The notes beneath the pieces are model-generated. The model did not search any database and was not told the DNA's origin. It saw only the letters and a list, made by a program, of their open reading frames with translations. A stretch of DNA of 64,000 bases from Nocardioides houyundeii (lineage in GTDB: Bacteria; Actinomycetota; Actinomycetes; Propionibacteriales; Nocardioidaceae). Where the stretch lies: contig NZ_CP025581.1 in the NCBI RefSeq assembly GCF_002865585.1, forward strand, positions 868,001 to 932,000, read 5' to 3'. Both the position numbers and the translations under genes were made by a program. Below, piece after piece: positions 55,540 to 62,014 of this stretch (position 1 is its first letter; each line of letters starts with the position of its first letter).

Positions 55540-56319
55540 GTGGAGATCGCCACCGACGTCGTCGTGCTGCTCGCCCTGGCGGCCTTCGCGGCGGGCTTCG
55601 TGGACGCCGTGGTGGGAGGAGGCGGCCTGATCCAGCTCCCGGCGCTGCTGCTGGCGCTGCCGGGTGCCTCCCCGGTCCAGGTCCTGGCCACCAACAAGCT
55701 CGCCTCCATCTGCGGGACGACGGTCAGCTCGGTCACCTACGGGCGGCGGATCCGTCCCGACCCGCGGACGTTCGGCCCGTTGATGCTCGCCGCCTTCGCC
55801 GGCTCGGCGGGCGGCGCCGTGCTGGCCAGCCACCTGCCGCGGGAGGCCTTCGACCCGATCGTGCTGGTGGCCCTGGTGGCCGTCGGCGGCTACGTCGTGC
55901 TCAAGCCGACGCTGGGCGGGGTCACCGAGCTGCGGTTCACCGGGGGACACCACACGCTGGCCGCGGTGGGCACCGGCCTGGTGGTGGGGTTCTACGACGG
56001 CGCGCTCGGTCCCGGCACCGGCTCGTTCTTCGTGATCAGCCTGGTCAGCCTGCTGGGCTACAGCTTCCTGGAGGCCTCGGCCAAGGCGAAGCTCGCCAAC
56101 TGGGCCACCAACCTGGCCGCGCTGGTGGTCTTCGTGCCCCAGGGTGCGGTGCTGTGGGGGATCGGGCTGCTGATGGGGGCGGCCAACATGCTCGGTGGCT
56201 ACCTGGGCGCCCGCACCGCGATCGGCCGCGGGGCGGCGTTCGTGCGGGTCTTCTTCATCGTCGTGGTGGGCGGCTTCGTGGTGCGCATCGGCGGCGGGCT
56301 GCTCGGCCTGTGGAGCTGA
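55540..56319 (+). CDS. TSUP-family membrane transporter
   Basis: 259 residues with about eight helices. The family signatures AGFVDAVVGGGGLIQLPALL and the second half GFYDGALGPGTGSFF are complete. TSUP proteins are thought to move sulfite, sulfonates or other small anions. The start is decided by a perfect AAGGAGG site (55528-55534) five bases before GTG 55540; the longer frame from 55501 would put this site inside the gene. The cbs gene next door hints at sulfur metabolism. Confidence 0.9.
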   Translation: MEIATDVVVLLALAAFAAGFVDAVVGGGGLIQLPALLLALPGASPVQVLATNKLASICGTTVSSVTYGRRIRPDPRTFGPLMLAAFAGSAGGAVLASHLPREAFDPIVLVALVAVGGYVVLKPTLGGVTELRFTGGHHTLAAVGTGLVVGFYDGALGPGTGSFFVISLVSLLGYSFLEASAKAKLANWATNLAALVVFVPQGAVLWGIGLLMGAANMLGGYLGARTAIGRGAAFVRVFFIVVVGGFVVRIGGGLLGLWS

Positions 56320-56323
56320 GCCG

Positions 56324-56950
56324 GTGACCCCCACGTCGTACCTCACCCTGGCCCGGGACGGCGAGGCCGAGATCGAGGTGAAGCGCTCCCGCTTCCTCTG
56401 CACCCTGCGCCGGGTGTCCGAGGAGGAGTCGGCGAGGGCGGTCGTGGAGGAGCTGCGGCGGCGTCACTGGGAGGCGCGCCACCACTGCTCGGCGTTCGTG
56501 CTCGGCCCCGACCGCGCCCTGGAGCGCTCCAGCGACGACGGGGAGCCGGCCGGCACCGCGGGCGCCCCGATGCTGGAGGTGCTCCGCGGCCGGGAGGTCA
56601 GCGACGTGGTGGCGGTGGTGACCAGGTGGTTCGGCGGCGTGCTGCTGGGTGCCGGCGGACTGGTGCGGGCCTACGGCGACGCGGTGCGCGCCGGGCTGGA
56701 CGAGGTCGGTCTGGTGCAGCGCCGGCTGCTCGCCGAGTACGCCGTGGAGCTCGACCATGCCGAGGCGGGGCGGGTCGAGAGCGACCTGCGCAGTCGCGGG
56801 GTGGAGGTGCTCGGCGTGGAGTACGGCGCCCGGGTGCGGTTGCTGCTGGGCACCGAGGACGGCGCAGGGCTGGAGCATCTGCTGGCGGAGTCGACCGCCG
56901 GTCGGGCGGCCCCGGCCAGGACGGGGGAGCGGTGGGTGGACCGGGCCTGA
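56324..56950 (+). CDS. YigZ/IMPACT family protein
   Basis: 208 residues. IEVKRSRFLCTLRRV, HHCSAFVLG, SSDDGEPAGTAGAPMLEVL and VTRWFGGVLLGAGGLVRAYG are the UPF0029/IMPACT domain signatures; the C-terminal 70 residues are the ferredoxin-like second domain. The function is uncertain; relatives influence translation control in eukaryotes. GTG 56324 starts 4 bases after the TSUP stop, so the pair is probably co-transcribed. It is convergent with the GH16/FG-GAP gene. Confidence 0.9.
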   Translation: MTPTSYLTLARDGEAEIEVKRSRFLCTLRRVSEEESARAVVEELRRRHWEARHHCSAFVLGPDRALERSSDDGEPAGTAGAPMLEVLRGREVSDVVAVVTRWFGGVLLGAGGLVRAYGDAVRAGLDEVGLVQRRLLAEYAVELDHAEAGRVESDLRSRGVEVLGVEYGARVRLLLGTEDGAGLEHLLAESTAGRAAPARTGERWVDRA

Positions 56951-56957
56951 GCCGCGC

Positions 56958-58571
56958 TCAGGACAGGTCCCAGGCCGGGTCCGTGGTCTGGTGCAGCGCG
57001 GTCGTGGTCTGGGTGAGGAAGGTCCCGAACCCGGTCGCGGCATCCAGCACGTGCACCGCGGTGAGCCCGTTGTCGTCGCGGTCCAGGGCGTAGAGGTCCG
57101 CCCGTCCGTCGTCGTTGTAGTCCCCGACGGTGAACTTCCACGAGGCCAGGTCCGGGGCGGTCAGCGCGGTGGAGGTCTGGGTGAGGAAGGTCTGGAACCC
57201 GGTGCGGGCGTCGAGCACGTGCACCGCGGCACTGCCGCCGTCCTGGCCGGAGCTGATCGCGTAGAGGTCGGCGCGACCGTCGTTGTCGTGGTCGCCCGCC
57301 GCGATCGTCCAGACCAGCGGGTCCAGGGCGGGGAACGCCGTGCTGCCCTGGACCAGCACCGCCTGGAAGGTGTTGGCCGCGTCGAGCACCGTCACCGCCG
57401 TTCGGTTCTCCGCGTCCCTGCTGATGGCGTAGAGGTCGGCGCGGCCGTCGCCGTTGTCGTCACCGACGGTGATCTCGGTCCCCGAGGCGAGCGAGAGGTC
57501 GACGATCCCGGCCACGTCGGTCTGGGCGAGGAAGGTCTGGAAGCCGGTCGCGCCGTCGAGCACGTGCACCGTGCCGGCCGGGTCCACCGCGAACAGGTCG
57601 GTCACCAGGTCGCCGTTGTAGTCCCCCTTCGCAGTGCGCCAGCCTTGGCCGCCCAACGGCAGGCTCGTCTGGGTGGCGAAGGAGGAGTAGGACGTGGCCG
57701 GGTCCAGGGCGTGCAGCTCCAGGACCCCGGACGGGGTGGTGGTCACCGCGTGCACGCCGGCCGCCGGGCCACCGGTGGGTGGCCGCCCCACGACCTGCAC
57801 CGAGACCTGGTCGACGTACATGGACGGACCTGTGCCGGTCTCGCCGCAGGTGGGCTGCTCGGCGTCGGGGCAGTTGCGCTTGTGCTGGAGGCGCAGGAAC
57901 TCCGGTGCCATCGGAGAGCGGTCCACCGACCAGGTCTCCACGCCGTCGACGAAGAACCGGGTCGGGGCGGCGAAGCCGTTGGCGGGGTCCCGGCCGGGAC
58001 CCATGTAGGTGAACTCCGTGGCGTACTCGTGCCAGGCGACCATGTCGGCGGGATACGCCTGGCCCATGCACCTCATGTTGCCCAGCCGGGGGAAGTACTG
58101 CCAGTAGAACGCCAGGTGCACCCGTCCGCACCGGTTCTCGCCGCCCCAGCTCTCCACGACGTCGATCTCGGCGACCTGGGCGGCGTCCTTGGTGCGCAGC
58201 CAGAAGGCGGGATGCGTCCCGGCCCGGCGGGGCATGCTGATCACCGCGGAGACCCGGTAGGTGGTACCGACGGAGAACGGGACCGCCTGCAGCGAGATCA
58301 GGTTGCCCTCCGGGCGGACGCGCAGCGCGCTCCGCCCGTCGTGGGTCATCAGCTCGGTGCGGTCGGGGGTGGAGCTGGCCTGGTGCTCCCACCGGTCGGT
58401 GACCGGTCCGGCTGCCGCGTCGAAGGAGTCGGTGAAGATCTCCTGCGGACCGAGCTGCACCGCGCTGGCCACCAGCGGGGTGCTCGGCACCTGCAGGGCG
58501 CCGGCTCCCAGCGAGGAGGTGAGCGTGGTGACCGCGGCAAGCAGTGCGCGGACCCAGAGGAGCTCGAACAT
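56958..58571 (-). CDS. Secreted GH16-like glycosidase with FG-GAP/VCBS repeats
   Basis: 537 residues. A weak signal peptide lies at the N-terminus (hydrophobic to about residue 25). Residues 45-265 fit a GH16-type concanavalin fold: PAFWLRTKDAAQVAEIDVVES contains EIDVVE (135-140) with nucleophile Glu135, Asp137 and acid/base Glu140. WHEYATEFTYMGPG and an inserted FFVDG segment are typical. Residues 300-537 carry four FG-GAP/VCBS repeats with Asp-rich calcium loops (GDYNGD, GDDNGDGRADLYAI, GDHDNDGRADLYAI, GDYNDDGRADLYAL). It likely cuts a beta-glucan or galactan, possibly the polymer made by the upstream island. Confidence 0.8.
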   Translation of the reverse strand: MFELLWVRALLAAVTTLTSSLGAGALQVPSTPLVASAVQLGPQEIFTDSFDAAAGPVTDRWEHQASSTPDRTELMTHDGRSALRVRPEGNLISLQAVPFSVGTTYRVSAVISMPRRAGTHPAFWLRTKDAAQVAEIDVVESWGGENRCGRVHLAFYWQYFPRLGNMRCMGQAYPADMVAWHEYATEFTYMGPGRDPANGFAAPTRFFVDGVETWSVDRSPMAPEFLRLQHKRNCPDAEQPTCGETGTGPSMYVDQVSVQVVGRPPTGGPAAGVHAVTTTPSGVLELHALDPATSYSSFATQTSLPLGGQGWRTAKGDYNGDLVTDLFAVDPAGTVHVLDGATGFQTFLAQTDVAGIVDLSLASGTEITVGDDNGDGRADLYAISRDAENRTAVTVLDAANTFQAVLVQGSTAFPALDPLVWTIAAGDHDNDGRADLYAISSGQDGGSAAVHVLDARTGFQTFLTQTSTALTAPDLASWKFTVGDYNDDGRADLYALDRDDNGLTAVHVLDAATGFGTFLTQTTTALHQTTDPAWDLS

Positions 58572-58626
58572 GGGGGCCTGTCGGTGGAGGGCGGGTCGGT
58601 GGTCGGGTCGCTGGTCAGGTCACTGG

Positions 58627-59034
58627 TCAGGCGGAGCGGACGCCCGTGGGTGCTTCCGAGGTCGCCGGGTCGGCTCCGTCGAGGTACACCCAGCGGCCCG
58701 CGCGGCGCTCGAACCGGCTCCGTTCCCGCAGGCTGCCGCCGGCGAAGTGCGCCACGAACTCCACCACCCCGACCGCGTCGTCCGCACCGCCGTCGAGGCA
58801 CTCCACGACCTCCAGCCCGGTCCACCGCGTGGCCGGGTCCACGGAGACCTCCTCGGGCCGGGTCGCGGGGTGCCAGCTGGCGAACAGGAAGTTCTCCTGG
58901 CCGAGGGCGAAGGCGCTGTAGCGGGCGCGCATCAGCTCCTCGGCGGTCACCGCCCTGGCGGCGCCACGGTGCAACCGACCGCAGCACGCGTCATAGCTGC
59001 GCGCCGCGCCACAAGGACACTCCCGATCCAGCAC
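58627..59034 (-). CDS. YchJ-like SEC-C motif protein (UPF0225)
   Basis: 135 residues. N-terminal CPCGAARSYDACCGRLH is the SEC-C zinc-binding motif (Cys6, Cys8, Cys17, Cys18). The rest is the NTF2-like YchJ middle domain (ARYSAFALGQENFLFASWHP, FVAHFAGGS). The function is unknown. It lies upstream of the GH16 gene on the same strand, 55 bases away, and is divergent from the VOC gene. The ATG at 59034 starts just before the motif. Confidence 0.9.
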   Translation of the reverse strand: MLDRECPCGAARSYDACCGRLHRGAARAVTAEELMRARYSAFALGQENFLFASWHPATRPEEVSVDPATRWTGLEVVECLDGGADDAVGVVEFVAHFAGGSLRERSRFERRAGRWVYLDGADPATSEAPTGVRSA

Positions 59035-59044
59035 GTTCTGAGGC

Positions 59045-59050
59045 TAGCGT
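59045..59050 (+). promoter_or_regulatory. -10-like box TAGCGT before the VOC gene
   Basis: It ends 7 bases before GTG 59058 with no ribosome binding site, in the 23-bp divergent gap. A leaderless transcript is likely. The same TAGCGT arrangement precedes the gene at 60602. Confidence 0.45.
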
Positions 59051-59057
59051 CTGGGTC

Positions 59058-59825
59058 GTGACCCCCTTCTGGCTGACCGCCTTCCTGGACCTGCCCACGC
59101 CGTACTTCGGGCGGACCGTCCGCTTCTGGGCCGACGTCACCGGCTACGAGGTGTCACCGGTGCGGGGTGCCGACGGCGAGTTCGCCTCGCTGCTGCCGCC
59201 CGTCGGGGACGAGCACCTGCGGGTGCAGCGCGTCGGCGACGGCGAGCCGCGGATCCACCTCGACCTGCACGTGGCCGACCCCGCGGCGGCGGCCCGGTCC
59301 GCGGAGCAGGCCGGGGCCACTCGGGTGGCCGAGGCCGGCCACGTGGTGATGCGCTCTCCCGGGGGTCTCGACTTCTGCCTGGTCAGCCATCCGGCCTCCC
59401 TGAGGGCGTCGCCGGCGGAGTGGTCCGAGGGCACCAGCATGGTCGACCAGGTCACCCTAGACATCCCCGCGCTCGACTACGACGCCGAGTGCGACTTCTG
59501 GGCGGCCGTGCTGGGCGCGCCCTGGCGGCCCTCTCCCACCCACGCTGAGTTCCGGCGGATCGTGCTGCCCGGGCTGCCGCTGGGCGTGCTGCTCCAGCGG
59601 TTGGCCGAGGCCGAGGGAGGGGTACGCGCCCACCTCGACCTCGCTGCCGGGGACCGGCACGCCGAGGTACGTCGACACCTGGCGCTGGGCGCTCGGGTCA
59701 GCGCCGAGCACCTCCAGTGGAGCGTGATGACCGACCCGGCGGGATCGCCGTACTGCATCACCGGTCGCACGCCGGGTACTGCGAACCCGACGACCGACGG
59801 GCGGCCCCAGAAGGACGCGTCGTGA
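59058..59825 (+). CDS. Two-domain VOC/glyoxalase-like protein
   Basis: 255 residues with two VOC repeats. The first (about 1-118) begins TPFWLTAFLDLPTPYFGRTVRFWADVTGY and the second (about 125-235) begins VDQVTLDIPALDYDAECDFWAAVLGAPW. Each has the HLDLHVAD or HLDLAAGD strand that often donates a metal-binding His/Glu. It resembles the uncharacterised actinobacterial glyoxalase-like domain proteins. The start is GTG 59058, set by the nearby -10-like box and the conserved first strand. The last 20 residues are polar and unconserved. Confidence 0.85.
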   Translation: MTPFWLTAFLDLPTPYFGRTVRFWADVTGYEVSPVRGADGEFASLLPPVGDEHLRVQRVGDGEPRIHLDLHVADPAAAARSAEQAGATRVAEAGHVVMRSPGGLDFCLVSHPASLRASPAEWSEGTSMVDQVTLDIPALDYDAECDFWAAVLGAPWRPSPTHAEFRRIVLPGLPLGVLLQRLAEAEGGVRAHLDLAAGDRHAEVRRHLALGARVSAEHLQWSVMTDPAGSPYCITGRTPGTANPTTDGRPQKDAS

Positions 59826-59872
59826 CCGGGGCGACAGGTTCGCCCGGGTCGCCGGGAGGCCCGGGAATACTC

Positions 59873-59909
59873 TTGCATCTGAAGCGTTGTAACGGTGTAA
59901 TCATGTAAC
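59873..59909 (+). promoter_or_regulatory. Promoter candidate with three 8-bp-spaced TGTAA repeats
   Basis: TTGCAT (59873-59878), 17 bases and TGTAAT (59896-59901) fit a housekeeping promoter. TGTAAC/TGTAAT/TGTAAC begin at 59888, 59896 and 59904, exactly 8 bases apart, so a regulator may bind over the -10 box. GTAAC-type direct repeats are known for some OmpR-family regulators. Confidence 0.5.
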
Positions 59910-59924
59910 GAAACGAAGGGACAC

Positions 59925-60580
59925 ATGATGAACACCCAGGACAACGAAGAAGAAGAGACCCGAGGCCGCGGACCCAGGGGCGAGCGTCGCGGACGCGGCG
60001 GTCCGCACCACGAAGGCCCCCGTGGCCCCCGTGGCGGCCGTGAAGGTCGCGGGGGACGCCGGGGTGGCTGGCAGGTCGCGGACCTGCCGGCGGCCGACGA
60101 CGCCGCGCAGTGGTTCGCCGGCAGGCTGCCCGACGGCTGGTTCGACGAGGTCACGGTGACCAGCGACCGGGAGGAGATCCTGGTGGTGGGCACGCTGACC
60201 CCGGAGGCCGCCGGCGGCGAGCTCAGCGGAGCCGCGGTGGAGGGACGGATCAGCAGGTTCCGTGCCGACACCCGGGACGAGCGGATCGAGATCGCCCGTG
60301 AGGCGGAGGAGCGCTACCAGCGCAAGGTCTCCTGGGGGTGCGGCTCGGCGACGTCGAGGCGCTCTTCACCCACGTGGCGGCCCCGGTGATGACGCGCCTG
60401 CGTCAGCCCGAGCGCCAGGTGCTCGACACCCTGGTCGACGCCGGGGTGGCACGCTCCCGCTCCGACGCCCTGGCCTGGTCGGTGCGGCTGGTGGGCGAGC
60501 ACGCCGACGAGTGGCTCGGACAGCTCCGCGACGCCATGTCCGAGGTGGACAAGCTGCGCGGCCAGGGCCCGGCTTTGTGA
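59925..60580 (+). pseudogene. Conserved-looking protein of unknown function with RGG-rich N-terminus, interrupted by one missing base
   Basis: The first frame starts MMNTQDNEEEET and continues into a Gly/Arg/Pro-rich stretch (RGGREGRGGRRGG), then a folded part (WFAGRLPDGWFDEVTVTSDREEILVVGTL). The second frame gives VRLGDVEALFTHVAAPVMTRL and a helical end (ARSRSDALAWSVRLVGEHADEW) that looks like a ribbon-helix-helix-type or helical domain. The switch is at a run of five G (60334-60338); a sixth G gives 218 residues. AAGGGA precedes the ATG. The basic RGG region suggests nucleic-acid binding. I do not recognise the family. Confidence 0.7.
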
Positions 60581-60588
60581 CCCAGGTC

Positions 60589-60594
60589 TAGCGT
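60589..60594 (+). promoter_or_regulatory. -10-like box TAGCGT before the MoxR gene
   Basis: It ends 7 bases before GTG 60602 with no clear ribosome binding site, so the MoxR-VWA transcript is probably leaderless. Confidence 0.45.
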
Positions 60595-60601
60595 GGGGCC
60601 C

Positions 60602-62014
60602 GTGACGACGTACGCCGCCGAAGGCCAGACCGAAGCACCAGCAGCGCGCACCCTGGGCCAGCTCCGGGAGTCCGGGCACCAGCTGCGCAGCCTGCGCACC
60701 GAGCTGCGGGAGAACCTGCTCGCCAAGCTGCGCGCGGGCGAGGACCCGTGGCCCGGGCTGCACGGGTTCTCCGACACCGTGGTGCCGCAGCTCGAGCGGG
60801 CCCTGATCGCCGGCCACGACGTGGTGCTGCTGGGGGAGCGTGGGCAGGGCAAGACCCGGCTGCTGCGCACCCTGGTCGGGCTGCTCGACGAGTGGTCGCC
60901 GGTGATCGCCGGCTCCGAGCTCGGCGAGCACCCCTACGACCCGATCACCCCGCAGTGGCGGCGGATCGCCGCCGAGCAGGGCGACGAGCTGGCCGTGGAG
61001 TGGGTGCACCGCAGCGAGCGGTACGCCGAGAAGCTCGCCACCCCGGACACCTCGGTGGCGGACCTGATCGGCGACGTCGACCCGATGAAGGTCGCCGAGG
61101 GTCGACACCTCGGCGACCCGGAGACGATCCACTTCGGCCTGATCCCGCGCAGCCACCGCGGAATCGTGGCGATCAACGAGCTGCCCGACCTGGCCGAGCG
61201 CATCCAGGTGGCCATGCTCAACGTGATGGAGGAGCGCGACATCCAGATCCGCGGCTACGTGCTGCGGCTGCCTCTGGACGTGCTCGTGGTGGCCAGCGCC
61301 AACCCGGAGGACTACACCAACCGCGGTCGGATCATCACCCCGCTCAAGGACCGCTTCGGCGCCGAGATCCGCACCCACTACCCGGTCGCGCTGGCCGACG
61401 AGATCGCCGTGATCCGCCAGGAGGCGCAGCTGGTCGCCGAGGTGCCGGACGCCCTGCTGGAGGTGCTGGCCCGCTTCACCGGCAACCTGCGCGAGTCCGC
61501 CGCGGTCGACCAGCGCTCCGGCGTCAGTGCCCGCTTCGCGATCGCCGGCGCCGAGACCATCGCGGCCTCCGCGCTGCACCGGGCCTCCCGGCAGGGTGAG
61601 GACGAGGCGGTGGCCCGCGTGGTCGACCTCGAGACGGCGGTGGAGGTGCTGCGCGGCAAGATCGAGTTCGAGACCGGTGAGGAGGGCCGCGAGGTCGAGA
61701 TCCTCACCCACCTGCTGCGCACCGCCCTGGCGGCCACCGTGCGCGAGCACTTCCGCGGCCTGGATCTCGGCCTGCTCGTCGAGGCCGTCGAGGAGGGCGC
61801 GACCATCTCCACCGGTGAGCAGGTGACCGCCCGGGACTTCCTCGCCGGGCTCCCGGTGCTGGGCGAGTCCGAGCTGTACGACGACATCGCCGCGCGCATC
61901 GACGCCAGCACCGACGGCGAGATCGCCTGTGCGGTCGAGCTCGCGCTGGAGGGCCTCTACCTGGCGCGGCGCATCGGCAAGGACACCGACGGCACCGAGA
62001 CCGTCTATGGCTGA
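60602..62014 (+). CDS. MoxR/magnesium-chelatase-like AAA+ ATPase
   Basis: 470 residues. Walker A GERGQGKT (78-85), a Walker B/sensor region around GIVAINELPDLAERIQ, VASANPEDYTNRGRIITPLKDRFG (sensor and arginine finger) and a C-terminal lid domain match the AAA+ group related to ChlI/MoxR. Such ATPases act as chaperones for a VWA partner. That partner is encoded next with an 8-base overlap. GTG 60602 follows a -10-like box; GTG 60593 would add three residues. The target of the pair is unknown. Confidence 0.9.
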   Translation: MTTYAAEGQTEAPAARTLGQLRESGHQLRSLRTELRENLLAKLRAGEDPWPGLHGFSDTVVPQLERALIAGHDVVLLGERGQGKTRLLRTLVGLLDEWSPVIAGSELGEHPYDPITPQWRRIAAEQGDELAVEWVHRSERYAEKLATPDTSVADLIGDVDPMKVAEGRHLGDPETIHFGLIPRSHRGIVAINELPDLAERIQVAMLNVMEERDIQIRGYVLRLPLDVLVVASANPEDYTNRGRIITPLKDRFGAEIRTHYPVALADEIAVIRQEAQLVAEVPDALLEVLARFTGNLRESAAVDQRSGVSARFAIAGAETIAASALHRASRQGEDEAVARVVDLETAVEVLRGKIEFETGEEGREVEILTHLLRTALAATVREHFRGLDLGLLVEAVEEGATISTGEQVTARDFLAGLPVLGESELYDDIAARIDASTDGEIACAVELALEGLYLARRIGKDTDGTETVYG

